Origin: G963677485 sp942492855
GTDB taxonomy: Bacteria > Armatimonadota > HRBIN16
Assembly (NCBI GenBank): GCA_942492855.1
Contig: OW818647.1
Location: forward strand, 4,402,001-4,466,000
Length of the DNA: 64,000 nucleotides
Direction: 5' to 3'
The translations under genes and the position numbers were made by a program. How positions within the stretch are numbered: the first letter of the stretch is position 1; the number at the start of each line of letters is the position of its first letter. This document shows, one piece after another, positions 34,895-44,419 of the stretch. Below the pieces are notes generated by a model. It ran no database searches. It saw nothing but the letters and a program-made list of their open reading frames with translations, and was not told the DNA's origin.

Positions 34895-34915
34895 GGCCCC
34901 TCTAAGCAAGGGGCC
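34895..34915. terminator. Hairpin after the 34922-36157 gene
   Basis: A seven-base GC-rich stem (GGCCCCT/AGGGGCC) with a seven-base loop begins six bases downstream of the stop of the minus-strand gene ending at 34922. No T-run follows on the minus strand, so it is a candidate terminator or transcript-end hairpin only. Confidence 0.45.
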
Positions 34916-34921
34916 ACGGTG

Positions 34922-36157
34922 CTACTTCCGGCTCATCACCTTGGGTTGCGGCGCAGGCCACATTAACAGCTTCAGCGAGCTGCCGGATTTGCCAGTATAC
35001 TTGGTGACCATTCCGGTTGCGATATCCACCAGACACAGCGCAGGTTTATCAGTAATCTGACCGGTGATCATCACATAGCGGTAGCTGATCATATCGAAGT
35101 CGCCCAGCTTCATGTTGGGTATGGTGGCCAGCGTGTCGCGTGTGCCGGTGAACCACAGGTTTGCCACATCCACGGTGGGCACACCGTTCACATCAGTTTG
35201 CGTTACGTCCAGGTTCTGGCTCTTGTTCAACACCACGCTCACGAACCCAGGGAAGTCATCTACATCAATGGATTTCCAAGCCGCGGGTGTCTGCGAAGGA
35301 TCAACGGTGTATCCGCGCCTCATTTCGCCAGACCACACAAGGATATTCAGACTTTTATCCTTCCACATGATGCGGTCAGGCTTCACACCCTCTGGCAGGT
35401 CAACCTTGACGACATCGCTCTTTTTGCCAATCGCCCCTATACCAACCTGCCAACCCGTCCCCACGCTCGGTCTGATGAACGCCGCCCAGCGACCGCCTTT
35501 TTGATCAACCGCTGCTCCGCCGAAAGCGAAAGCTCCCGTCAGCGGTTTAATTGCAGTCGGCTTCTTCATGTCGAAATACGCCAGTTCGAATCCAGATCGC
35601 GACGTCCGCGTGGTAAAGGCCACCAGCCCGTCATTCTGAGGAAACACCTGTGATACCTCGCTGCCAAGCTTCACTCGATTGCCGCCATACAGCGAAACCT
35701 GGTACAGATCGCCATTCATATTGGCGTCGGACATACGCGGCTCCACGCACAGCACAGACAGGCTCCAGAGGCTAACCGATCCGTTGAACTTAACGGCAGT
35801 TGCGCTGGTGTGGTAGAGGTACTGCTCGCGTTTGGCTTCCAGCACCACCCTGAAGCCCGGAGTGACCACCTGCGCGTACATCATGCCTGGCTGGGCCATA
35901 CCGAGCGAAGTGTCGGGCCATTGGACGGCTTCTGCCTTCTTCAATGTGATGTTTTCGATGCCCGTGCTCAGACGTTTGGCAAGGTCTTGCCGGCATGATA
36001 ACACGACCGCTTGCTCAGCGGAGCCTTTTTTCGGGGCTGAGTATGCCAACTGGCTCATGAATAGAACCGCCATCATGGCCACTAAAATGATATATCTAGC
36101 CTTGGTGAGACCTCGATCACACTGAGGTTGTAAAGCCACTACTTTGGACTGTTTCAT
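34922..36157 (-). CDS. Exported or membrane-anchored propeller-like protein
   Basis: This 411-residue protein has one N-terminal hydrophobic segment (about residues 23-40), probably a signal or anchor. Residues about 50-110 form a small module with 'WPDTSLGMAQPGMMYAQVVTPGFRVVLEA', a pattern I have seen in Chloroflexota and Deinococcota exported proteins of unknown role. The remainder has repeated short beta motifs ('GDLYQVSLYGGNRVKLGSEVSQVFPQNDGLVAF', 'GGRWAAFIRPS') that resemble a TolB/WD-like propeller. AAGGAGAG lies six bases before the ATG at 36157. It belongs to the minus-strand hydrolase block; no enzymatic residues can be named. Confidence 0.7.
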   Translation of the reverse strand: MKQSKVVALQPQCDRGLTKARYIILVAMMAVLFMSQLAYSAPKKGSAEQAVVLSCRQDLAKRLSTGIENITLKKAEAVQWPDTSLGMAQPGMMYAQVVTPGFRVVLEAKREQYLYHTSATAVKFNGSVSLWSLSVLCVEPRMSDANMNGDLYQVSLYGGNRVKLGSEVSQVFPQNDGLVAFTTRTSRSGFELAYFDMKKPTAIKPLTGAFAFGGAAVDQKGGRWAAFIRPSVGTGWQVGIGAIGKKSDVVKVDLPEGVKPDRIMWKDKSLNILVWSGEMRRGYTVDPSQTPAAWKSIDVDDFPGFVSVVLNKSQNLDVTQTDVNGVPTVDVANLWFTGTRDTLATIPNMKLGDFDMISYRYVMITGQITDKPALCLVDIATGMVTKYTGKSGSSLKLLMWPAPQPKVMSRK

Positions 36158-36302
36158 AGATTTCTCTCCTTGATATGACAAACGCATCACAACTAGCAAT
36201 GCTTTCTACTGCTCATTTGCGAGCACTGCAATACACATAGTAGACTTGAGGAACCGGCAACTAGATATCACTAAATGCACTGCATCATCAAATTTTGTGC
36301 CA

Positions 36303-38576
36303 TCACTGCACATCAGCCGCGAAACTGACGGTTCCTGTGGGATTCGTCCACTTCAAGCCGCTGCCATCAGGAAGCACCTCAGCCTTGGAGCCTGCGCCTA
36401 CCGACTTTACCGTCAGTCCTTCGGGCAACCGAATATGCATCACACAAAACGGCAGTCGCTCCCGTTTCGGGAAGCTGATTGTCCCGGTGACCTGTTTTGT
36501 CGCTTTATCGAATTTCATTTTGTATGTCACTTCGCCAAAGTGGGTCGGTGCATTCTTTACACCCACTTCATTGCCATCGTTCAACCAATGTCTGGCAGTT
36601 CCAAGGGCAAGATGCAGTCCCCCGTCCTTTTCCATCACCATGCAGTCTCGGATGGCTCGTATCACAGCGGCTGGTGTCCATAGATGCTGCCGGTCACCAG
36701 ATGTTTTCGGTGTGTTCGGCTCCTGACCACGTTCTTCACACCATGTGTATAATGGCGTACCGTGGTTTAGTGTCGCGTAAAGAAGCCGCGCTGCCTCATC
36801 TCCATTACCACGAGCCAACTCGACTTCAGCAACGTTATCTAATGACATCGCCACCCACATGCCGTCTACCATCCAACCCGTGTGTACTTGTAGTCCACCT
36901 GCACTGAGCTGCTTGTTCATGTACTTCAATGTACCTGTGATAAGTTCGTGATCGGCCGGAAGAACATCACAAGGAAACGCCGCATTGAGGGCACCCCAGC
37001 GGCTACCTGCAGGATTGCCGGGAGAACCGGGTATCCAGCGATATCCGTCTTCCAGTATCGAACCTCGTTCGATAGCATTGATAATGTCCTTTTGTGCGAC
37101 TTCATATATGCTCTGGAGCTCGTTTATGTCATTGGCTTTACCCAGGATTTTGGCGGCTTCCAAGTTTAATTTATTGCCATATACAGCCCACACGTTATGG
37201 GGAATGAAATAGCCATACCAGCCATCACCTGCATCCAACCCGCAGTCGCCTTGACCTCGCGGCATCATGCCGTAGTGAAGCGGTTTACTCCCATCAACCA
37301 GCACTCGTGTGCGTGCTCTTTGCGTCTCTTGCCACCTTGAGTTCGCCAACATTTTTGGATACACTCTCTCAAGATAGGAACGGTCACCGGTAAGTCTATA
37401 ATGCTCCATGACGGTCCAAGCCTTAAAGCCGGCCACTCCCCAAAACTTATGTAACCATCCTGTGGGATCGCTCCAGTCACCATTCTTTCCTTGAATATCG
37501 AGGTGGACCTGGTATCCTATTGCAGCCGCCTTATGCAGACCAGCCTGATCTATACCGACGGCTGCCATACTCGCCTCTGCCGAGTTAGGACACCTGTAGC
37601 CTTCGGTTCCTGGAGAACATGCGATATACCCCTTCGCCACCGGCTCACGCATGATGAAGATGTCACCAATACTGGCGTAATATGCGTTCCGCACACCGGC
37701 ATCGGGAATATCAAGCTGTACACAACTGGCCATCAGCTTCCGCCATACCTGTTTTCCTTCTTCGAACTCCTTCGCCCAGTCGTGTGTCCGAAGTTTTGCC
37801 ACATCGTCTTCGTAAGCCTGGTACGGACGAACCAGCCAGCCACTGCCTGTCTCACCAGGCTTCAGGTTCCATTCCAATGCTATTGTTTTTGCAGGGGTAT
37901 CTTTTCTGAGAGGAGTTGATGCGCCTGTGGCCATCACCAGCACGCGGTCGGCTCGATCGAGCCAGCCGGCAGTCATATAGTCCAGTGGATCACCGGCATT
38001 GATATACCCGGGAACTTCACCAAACGCGGCGTTCATGGAAAAGACCACACTATACCGATGAGCTTTATCCGAGTTGTTAGTTACACTGACCCGAGTCAAA
38101 GCCGCCGATTTGGCTCCTACAACCTCCATCTCTACAACGCCTTCGGAATCATTCACCGTCGTCTTCAACACAGGTAAAACGCCTTCGGCACGCCCATATT
38201 GCGGTTTTCCTAGGTGACGACCATCAATTTCTGACCATACGGTTGCAACCCAGTTGCTGTTAAGTGGGCCGAATGATCCAAGGGGCAAACTCTTGAGGTT
38301 GCCATATGTCCAGCGGTATTCTACGCTTTCGGGATACACATCCAGTATCGTCTTGTTGCTGCTGTCGGGAAGTGCCACCGTCATGCGATGTGGCAACCCG
38401 AATGAATAGGCGAAATCAACTTTCATATCCGTCATACCAGGCTTGGCTCCTTCATTACTATCAGCGCTTATAGATGAGATTGATAGACCCATACACGCAG
38501 CAGCCATAGTAGCTGTGAGCATAATGCTGTAACACTTCGAAGTAACTACCGATCTCATATCCGGCTTCTCCATCAT
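36303..38576 (-). CDS. Secreted (alpha/alpha)6 glycosidase-like protein, tandem paralogue
   Basis: This protein of up to 757 residues is closely similar throughout to its upstream neighbour (38577-40739). It has a signal peptide that the neighbour lacks: a hydrophobic stretch after MRSVVTSKCYS, ending near 'SISADS'. The catalytic-barrel-like part has 'LTGDRSYLERVYPKMLANSRWQETQR' and 'HTGWMVDGMWVAMSLDNVAEVELARGNGDEA', the pattern of clan GH-L/M type toroids such as GH78 or GH95 relatives, but the family is uncertain. The start is among M at 38576, 38573 and 38558; GGGAG lies seven bases before 38573. The stop of the upstream paralogue abuts the start, so the two are coupled. Confidence 0.76.
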   Translation of the reverse strand: MMEKPDMRSVVTSKCYSIMLTATMAAACMGLSISSISADSNEGAKPGMTDMKVDFAYSFGLPHRMTVALPDSSNKTILDVYPESVEYRWTYGNLKSLPLGSFGPLNSNWVATVWSEIDGRHLGKPQYGRAEGVLPVLKTTVNDSEGVVEMEVVGAKSAALTRVSVTNNSDKAHRYSVVFSMNAAFGEVPGYINAGDPLDYMTAGWLDRADRVLVMATGASTPLRKDTPAKTIALEWNLKPGETGSGWLVRPYQAYEDDVAKLRTHDWAKEFEEGKQVWRKLMASCVQLDIPDAGVRNAYYASIGDIFIMREPVAKGYIACSPGTEGYRCPNSAEASMAAVGIDQAGLHKAAAIGYQVHLDIQGKNGDWSDPTGWLHKFWGVAGFKAWTVMEHYRLTGDRSYLERVYPKMLANSRWQETQRARTRVLVDGSKPLHYGMMPRGQGDCGLDAGDGWYGYFIPHNVWAVYGNKLNLEAAKILGKANDINELQSIYEVAQKDIINAIERGSILEDGYRWIPGSPGNPAGSRWGALNAAFPCDVLPADHELITGTLKYMNKQLSAGGLQVHTGWMVDGMWVAMSLDNVAEVELARGNGDEAARLLYATLNHGTPLYTWCEERGQEPNTPKTSGDRQHLWTPAAVIRAIRDCMVMEKDGGLHLALGTARHWLNDGNEVGVKNAPTHFGEVTYKMKFDKATKQVTGTISFPKRERLPFCVMHIRLPEGLTVKSVGAGSKAEVLPDGSGLKWTNPTGTVSFAADVQ

Positions 38577-40739
38577 CTAGCTCCCAGCATTCAATTCACC
38601 CATGTTCGGTGAGACACCCATCAATATATCAACCGATCCTTGAGGATAATTCCACACAATCGCAGTGCCATCGGCACAGATTTTGGCTCCGGATTCGGTG
38701 TTCACGGTGGTGATACACAGCCCTTCCGGTAGTCGTACATGCAGCACACAGCAAGGGACGGTCTGCCTGGATGGGAATTGAATATTCGCAGTCACCTGTG
38801 CTGTCGCTGCGTCATATTTCATACTATAACTCACGCAGCCCCAGTGTGTTGGTGCCTTCGAAATCCCGACTCCGCGGCCACTACCAAGCCACTGCCTGGC
38901 GGTACCTAAAGCCAGATGCAGCCCCCCGTCCTTTTCCATCACCATGCAGTCCCGGACGGCTCGCACCACGGCAGCCGGAGTCCACAGATGCTGAATATCC
39001 CCCGATATCTGTGGTGTACCTGGTTCTTGACCGCGCTCTTCGCACCACGAATAGAGCGGTGTCCCATGGTTCAACGTGGCATACAACAGCCGAACCGCCT
39101 CATCACCGTTGCCGCGCATCAGCTCCACTTCCGCCACGTTGTCAAGTGACATCGCCACCCACATGCCGTCATCCATCCAGCCGGTATGAATCTGAAGTCC
39201 GCCCGGGCTGAGCTGCTTGTTCATGTATTTCAGAGTGCCAGTGATGAGCTCATGATCAGCCAGTAGCACTTCACAAGGGAACGCCGTGTTGAGAGCACCC
39301 CACCGGCTTCCCACTGGGTTCGATGGTGACCCTGGTATCCACCGATACCCATCTTCTTGAATGGCCCCTCGATCCATGACGGCAACCAGTTCGGTGTGGG
39401 CTTGGTTGTATATCGCCTCGCACTCTTTCTCGTCGTCTATACGGCCGAGGATGGCGGCGGCCTCCAGCGTGAGTTTGTCGCAATAGACCGCCCACACGTT
39501 ATGCGGGATGAAATAGCCATACAGGCCGTCTCCCGCGTCAAGGCCGCAGTCCCCTTGCCCGCGCGGCATCATGCCGTAATAGGGCGGCTTCTCGCCTTCG
39601 ACCATCACCCGGGTACGTTGACGCTGCGTCTCTTGCCAGCGTGAACACGCCAGCATCTTGGGATACACCATCTCAAGGTATTCGCGGTCACCGGTCAGCT
39701 TGTAATGCTCCATCGCGGCCCAGGCTTTGAAACCGGCCATTCCCCAGGCAGTGTGCGACCATCCTGCGGGGTCATTCCAGTCCCCGTTATCGCCCTGCAT
39801 GTCAAGCGAAATCTGATAACCGATCGCCGATTCGTGGTGCAACCCTGCTTGATCCAACCCCACAGCGGCCATACTCGCCTCACCGGAATTAGGGCATCGG
39901 TAGCACTCAGTGCCCGGTGAACAAGCGACATAGCCATTGGCTACCGGCTCACGCATGATGAAGATATCAGCCAGTCCGGCGTAGTACGCGTTCCGCACAC
40001 CTGTGTCAGGAATGGAGTATTTGACCGCTTTGCTTATCAGCTCACGCCAGGCCTGTTTCCCCTGCTCAAATTGGAGCGTCCAGTCCTTGGCCCGCAGGTT
40101 CTGAGTATCGCTGGCATACGCCCGATACGGCCGGACCAGCCAGCCTGCGGAAGTCTCACCCGGAGCCAGGTTCCATTCGACAGCAAATGTCTTTGCCGGC
40201 GTGTCACGCCGCAAAGGGTTTACGCCGCCTTCCGCCATCATCAAGACACGGTCAGCACGTTCGTTCCAGCCAGCCAGAGCGTAATCCAGATCATCACCAT
40301 CGTTGATGTATCCAGGCACTTCGCCGAAGGGGCCATTGATTGAACAAACCACAGAATACCGGTGTTTTTGATCTGATGAGTTAGCAACAGTGATACGCGT
40401 GAGTGCCGCACTCTCTCCGCCGACAGCCTCCAACTCTACCGAACCATCGGCACCACCATATTGAACTCCGAGCACTGGAAGGTAGCCTTCCGCGCGCTGA
40501 TAACTCGGTGCCTTGAGCGTTACGCCGTCCAACTCAACCCAAACCTTGGCCGACCAGTTGCAGTTAAGGGGCATAAAGGCACCCAGCGGGGTGCTCCTGA
40601 GGTCGTTATATGTCCATCGGTATTCCAGCCGGTCGTCGAACACATCGATCAGCGTCTTATCGCTGCTGTCAGGGAGTGCCACCGTCATGCGGTGAGGTAA
40701 TCCAAACGAATACGAAAAATTTACCTGCAGTTCATCCAT
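38577..40739 (-). CDS. (alpha/alpha)6 glycosidase-like protein without leader, tandem paralogue
   Basis: This 720-residue protein begins at 'MDELQVNFSYSFGLPHRMTVALPDSSDKT', aligning with the mature part of its downstream paralogue but with no signal peptide, so it probably acts in the cytoplasm. It shares with the paralogue 'NAYYA.. .DIFIMREPVA.GY.ACSPGTE.YRCPNS.EASMAAVG.DQAGLH' and 'RWIPGSP.NP.GSRWGALN.AFPC', which are probably active-site loops. The N-terminal third looks like a beta-sandwich. An acidic catalytic pair cannot be identified by eye. Its closeness to 36303-38576 implies a recent tandem duplication followed by a change of compartment. Confidence 0.76.
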   Translation of the reverse strand: MDELQVNFSYSFGLPHRMTVALPDSSDKTLIDVFDDRLEYRWTYNDLRSTPLGAFMPLNCNWSAKVWVELDGVTLKAPSYQRAEGYLPVLGVQYGGADGSVELEAVGGESAALTRITVANSSDQKHRYSVVCSINGPFGEVPGYINDGDDLDYALAGWNERADRVLMMAEGGVNPLRRDTPAKTFAVEWNLAPGETSAGWLVRPYRAYASDTQNLRAKDWTLQFEQGKQAWRELISKAVKYSIPDTGVRNAYYAGLADIFIMREPVANGYVACSPGTECYRCPNSGEASMAAVGLDQAGLHHESAIGYQISLDMQGDNGDWNDPAGWSHTAWGMAGFKAWAAMEHYKLTGDREYLEMVYPKMLACSRWQETQRQRTRVMVEGEKPPYYGMMPRGQGDCGLDAGDGLYGYFIPHNVWAVYCDKLTLEAAAILGRIDDEKECEAIYNQAHTELVAVMDRGAIQEDGYRWIPGSPSNPVGSRWGALNTAFPCEVLLADHELITGTLKYMNKQLSPGGLQIHTGWMDDGMWVAMSLDNVAEVELMRGNGDEAVRLLYATLNHGTPLYSWCEERGQEPGTPQISGDIQHLWTPAAVVRAVRDCMVMEKDGGLHLALGTARQWLGSGRGVGISKAPTHWGCVSYSMKYDAATAQVTANIQFPSRQTVPCCVLHVRLPEGLCITTVNTESGAKICADGTAIVWNYPQGSVDILMGVSPNMGELNAGS

Positions 40740-40863
40740 TTACATGCGGCTCCTATATATCTGCGCACGGATAAACCCATACGCTCTCTTACTCATCATC
40801 AAGATTCGTCTGGCTATATGCCAATTCCTGCATTTCTATCGATGCAGAACATATCATATGGAT

Positions 40864-40894
40864 ACGGGGTGAGCCCGACATAGGCTCACCCCGT
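40864..40894. terminator. Strong hairpin after the patatin-barrel gene
   Basis: A perfect 12-base stem (ACGGGGTGAGCC/GGCTCACCCCGT) with a seven-base loop lies 23 bases downstream of the minus-strand stop at 40918. A T-run is lacking on the minus strand. It separates the patatin-like gene from the hydrolase pair downstream, so it is likely a terminator or transcript-stabilising hairpin. Confidence 0.55.
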
Positions 40895-40917
40895 AAAACC
40901 ACAGTTCGAATCCGATA

Positions 40918-43104
40918 CTACGGTATGATGTTGCCGATGCCAAGCACCAGGCTGTTGTCATCCCAGTTGGCATAACTGACACCCAGGTAGATGGGGCCGA
41001 ATGGCATTTCGCTCATCAAACCCGCCGAGAGGCAGGTGTTAAACTGAGCATCACGCAGTGTCTCAAACGCTGAACCGCTCTCTAGCCAGACGGCGCCGTA
41101 TGACTGTATGGCGCCTGGTCCGATGCTGTGCCCCAGCTTTACTACCCGCCCAAAGGCTCCGTAGGCCATATTGCTGCCAGAGAAAGTTCCGCGTGTGTAT
41201 GCTCCTAGTCGGAATAATCCGCCCAATTCGGCTCTGTTGATGAAACTCACACTTTGGTCGAATGAGCTCTGTGCGGCCAGCATCATGAAGTTGGATGTAT
41301 CCTTGGCCACTGGCCACATGGTCGTGCTGTTCCAACTCATCTGGCTGACGTGGCGCAGGCTCCCAGCCATCCGCTGATAATATCTGTATTCCAGCGTGGC
41401 CCGTGTCCCATCTGTAGCGACCAGCGCATTGTTCCACCCATCGTAGCTGAATTTCATATGCAGCATCTTAACATGACCGTTCTCTAGCTCAGACGGCTTG
41501 ATGGATCCTGACCGAGCGATGGTCGAATCTGATGCAAACTGTCCCCCGAAGCGCATTTCGGCTTTATCGTCAAACACTTTACCCACATCGAATCCGACGT
41601 AACTAGTGCTGCATATCACATCGGTCAGCCGCGAATGGTTACGAAACAGGTCCCGAGTGTTTTCGTATATACCGATGGACGGCATCATAAACCAGCCATT
41701 AGCTCCAAACGGTCGATATAACTCTGCCGATACAAACCGCGTGGTTCCTACCGCGGCATCTACGCGAACCTCATCATCCGGCTTGGTCAAGCCGAATGAT
41801 GTGAGCCGGACGCCAAGACTGAAATCGAGGGCCTGGCCACGCGAGTTGTTCACGTCCATGTTAAAGTTCATAAACGGCGGGCCATAGTTCTTCTCTACCG
41901 CTTTGATCAGCAGGCCAGTTTCTCCGCCTCGATGCACCAGTTGGTAAGCCAGGCTTTCAAACCGCCCTACACCGGTGATCTTGGTCAGGTTCTTTTCCAT
42001 CCACGGCACATCGATTGATTTGTGCAACGCCCAGTTCATCTGTTCTTTGATCATGCGCTGGTTGTTTTCGTCTGCACCCTCTACCGTGATGAACGAGATG
42101 TCCGGCATTTGTTTTCGTATGCGGGCTTTACGATCGGCAATATGCTTTTGCCAGTCCTCTTCGCTTAAGGACAGACTCTTAAGCAGCGGTTCTCGTTTGG
42201 CGATGGCATCATACCCCGCCTTTTCACTCTGCAGTTCCGTGTCCCAGCTTGTGTTTGCGGCCAGGTCTGGCGATACCACCACATCAGCCTGTGCCAGTGT
42301 TCGTCGTGTGTTATCGATCATGACCACTTTGACTGTCTCACCGATCATACCCAGCAGATTGTTAGCATAATTTCGCTCATTAAGTTTGGCACCAACATCC
42401 ACGGCGATCACAATGTCGCCACCCATCTTCCGGGCCACATCGGCGGGCACCATATTCAATACGCCGCCGTCAACCAGCAGCTTTCCGTCAATTTCGATCG
42501 GGGTGAACACACCCGGTATCGCCATAGTAGCCCGCAGCGCCTGCGGTAATGATCCGCTGGCCAACACAGCTTGGTCGGCATTGTCCATATTGGTGGCCAC
42601 GCATCGAAACGGAATGGGCAGCTCATCGAAGCTCTTCATATCGAAATAGTTGATTGTGATGCGGCTCAGCAGCAACCCCACTGGATGTACAGGATCAAAC
42701 CCGCTGGGTGTTTTGAAGCCCTTCTTCCATCCCACCTGAAGCGGAATCATCATGTCCGTGTTGTCTTGTTTACGCCGCCAGTCCTGATATGCATAAGGAG
42801 CCGAGCCCTCAAACGTAGCCTCCCAATCGAGATCAAGCACCATCTTCTCGATCTCTTCCGGCGTCATACCCATGGCATAACATCCACCCATCAGACCTCC
42901 CATTGATGTGCCGGCCACATAGTCGACTGGTATCCTGTGCTCCTCAAGCCACTTCAGAACGCCGATATGCGCAAAACCACGCGCGGCTCCACCGCCCAGG
43001 GCTAAAGCGACCTTGGGGCGTGCTGATTGCGCCATCACCCCCTGGCAGGCCATTATACAAACCAACATGAGGCAAACCCTCAAGACGACAATACGTTCAC
43101 GCAT
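40918..43104 (-). CDS. Patatin-like phospholipase with C-terminal outer-membrane barrel
   Basis: This 728-residue protein has a signal peptide (MRERIVVLRVCLMLVCIMACQGVMA). A patatin domain follows with the oxyanion hole GGGAARG (about 37-43), nucleophile GTSMGG (about 66-71) and catalytic aspartate in VDGG (about 211). Residues about 340-410 look like a POTRA-type module ('FITVEGADENNQRMIKEQMN', 'IDVPWMEKNLTKITGVGRFESLAYQL'). The remaining part is rich in alternating aromatic beta strands as in Omp85/BamA-like barrels. The layout matches PlpD-type (type Vd) patatin-barrel proteins and shows that the cell has an outer membrane. GGAG lies six bases before the ATG. It stands apart from the hydrolases, with a hairpin after it. 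Confidence 0.85.
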   Translation of the reverse strand: MRERIVVLRVCLMLVCIMACQGVMAQSARPKVALALGGGAARGFAHIGVLKWLEEHRIPVDYVAGTSMGGLMGGCYAMGMTPEEIEKMVLDLDWEATFEGSAPYAYQDWRRKQDNTDMMIPLQVGWKKGFKTPSGFDPVHPVGLLLSRITINYFDMKSFDELPIPFRCVATNMDNADQAVLASGSLPQALRATMAIPGVFTPIEIDGKLLVDGGVLNMVPADVARKMGGDIVIAVDVGAKLNERNYANNLLGMIGETVKVVMIDNTRRTLAQADVVVSPDLAANTSWDTELQSEKAGYDAIAKREPLLKSLSLSEEDWQKHIADRKARIRKQMPDISFITVEGADENNQRMIKEQMNWALHKSIDVPWMEKNLTKITGVGRFESLAYQLVHRGGETGLLIKAVEKNYGPPFMNFNMDVNNSRGQALDFSLGVRLTSFGLTKPDDEVRVDAAVGTTRFVSAELYRPFGANGWFMMPSIGIYENTRDLFRNHSRLTDVICSTSYVGFDVGKVFDDKAEMRFGGQFASDSTIARSGSIKPSELENGHVKMLHMKFSYDGWNNALVATDGTRATLEYRYYQRMAGSLRHVSQMSWNSTTMWPVAKDTSNFMMLAAQSSFDQSVSFINRAELGGLFRLGAYTRGTFSGSNMAYGAFGRVVKLGHSIGPGAIQSYGAVWLESGSAFETLRDAQFNTCLSAGLMSEMPFGPIYLGVSYANWDDNSLVLGIGNIIP

Positions 43105-43183
43105 GATTCACTCCATTTACATCGGATGATTAGCATTGATATCATACCACCACAGGAACTGGATACACAGTCCGATACGGGTA

Positions 43184-43212
43184 TTGACACCAGCAAGATT
43201 GTCATGAATACT
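43184..43212 (+). promoter_or_regulatory. Candidate sigma-70 promoter for the 43270 gene
   Basis: TTGACA (43184-43189) is followed after 17 bases by AATACT (43207-43212), a four-of-six match to TATAAT. It lies in the divergent region between the patatin-like gene and the plus-strand gene starting near 43270. Confidence 0.4.
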
Positions 43213-43269
43213 GTAATCCATGGCTGCGTCACACAGACGGAAATACACAGGTGGTGCTCGGTGAACAGA

Positions 43270-44331
43270 ATGACGATGATATTCATAATCTCTCTCTTTG
43301 TTATAACATCCGTTTGTTTCTGCGCACAAATGCCCTCTACGACCGACCACCGACCAAAAGTATGGATGATACCGCCGCCCTGGTCGGAGGGTGCCTGCCT
43401 GAAGGAGTTGGTGAAACACGAGGGCCAATGGAAACAGGCGCGTGCTCGTATTGACGGCATCGGTTATTACCTGTGGCTTCTGAATCACCAGTTTTTGGAC
43501 AAGGAACTGAAAGCACTGTTTCTTAAAGTGAATGAGTGGGGGCTGGAGTTCTCCCTGGAGGTACCGGTGGTGAAGGGGGCTGACTGGGGCTTCAAAGAGC
43601 CACTGAACGCCGAAACGTCATTCGCCAAATACCAGCAGCTCACCAGGCGATTTGAGGCCGATGGCATGAAGTCTGTCGATGTCGTCAGTTTCGATGAGCC
43701 AATATTTGCATCCGCCCATCCTATCCCTGCACAGGTCTCACAAGGTATTCTGCCGAAGGATGGTGGACTACCCGGCCAAGAGCTCAGCGTCAAAGAGAGG
43801 ATGGCCTATGGCATCCAACAGACCGCGGCATTCATCGGATTGATGCGCAAGAGCTATCCTGAAACGATACTGGGCGACATCGAGCCCTACCCCACCCTCA
43901 GCTATGACGAGATCACATATGCCATCGATGGCATTCAGAAAGCCTGCCTCGATAAGGGCATTAAGGGGTTGGAGTTCTTTCGGCTCGATTTCGACTGGGC
44001 CAGTATGTCCACGAGCAACAAGGGCTCCTGGATCGAAGTAAAGAAGATTGAGGAGTTCTGCCGTTCGAAGGGCATCAGGTTCGGCATGATCTACTGGGCC
44101 CCTGACCACGAACTGCTGAAACCAAAAGGTATCGACAATCCGATGGCATGGTATATCGGCTTGATGCACCACGGCAACGCCTACGCACTGGTCAATGGCA
44201 AGCCGGATGAATATGTGCTGCAGAGCTGGATGCACATACCTGTCCACGCCGTACCCGAGAGCGACATCACCACCTTCTCCCGATCTGTGCTTGATTTCTG
44301 CAACAGCTTTGTTGATAAGAAGAGCAAATAG
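43270..44331 (+). CDS. Secreted TIM-barrel-like protein, probable glycoside hydrolase
   Basis: This protein of about 353 residues is the only plus-strand gene in the hydrolase block. The start near 43270 is chosen because it opens a clear signal peptide (MTMIFIISLFVITSVCFC); the frame is open further upstream but lacks a leader there, and the ribosome-binding site is weak. The mature protein has a beta/alpha rhythm ('GIGYYLWLLNHQFLDKELKALFLKV', 'GLEFSLEVPVVKG', 'DVVSFDEPIFA', 'ILGDIEPYPT', 'GIRFGMIYWAPDHE') suggesting a TIM barrel. The conserved-looking acidic residues in FDEP and DIEP are candidate catalytic groups. I do not recognise the family. A perfect 10-base hairpin follows the stop. 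Confidence 0.68.
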   Translation: MTMIFIISLFVITSVCFCAQMPSTTDHRPKVWMIPPPWSEGACLKELVKHEGQWKQARARIDGIGYYLWLLNHQFLDKELKALFLKVNEWGLEFSLEVPVVKGADWGFKEPLNAETSFAKYQQLTRRFEADGMKSVDVVSFDEPIFASAHPIPAQVSQGILPKDGGLPGQELSVKERMAYGIQQTAAFIGLMRKSYPETILGDIEPYPTLSYDEITYAIDGIQKACLDKGIKGLEFFRLDFDWASMSTSNKGSWIEVKKIEEFCRSKGIRFGMIYWAPDHELLKPKGIDNPMAWYIGLMHHGNAYALVNGKPDEYVLQSWMHIPVHAVPESDITTFSRSVLDFCNSFVDKKSK

Positions 44332-44361
44332 CTATCAGACGCATATTTACGCTTTAAGGTC

Positions 44362-44389
44362 AAGGTACCACTATGATGGGTGGTACCTT
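44362..44389. terminator. Bidirectional terminator-like hairpin between convergent genes
   Basis: A perfect 10-base stem (AAGGTACCAC/GTGGTACCTT) with an eight-base loop lies 31 bases after the plus-strand stop at 44331 and 31 bases before the minus-strand stop at 44420. The A/T ends of the stem suit termination in both directions. Confidence 0.65.
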
Positions 44390-44419
44390 CCTGTATCATC
44401 AGTCGTGCTTTTTGAGCGA

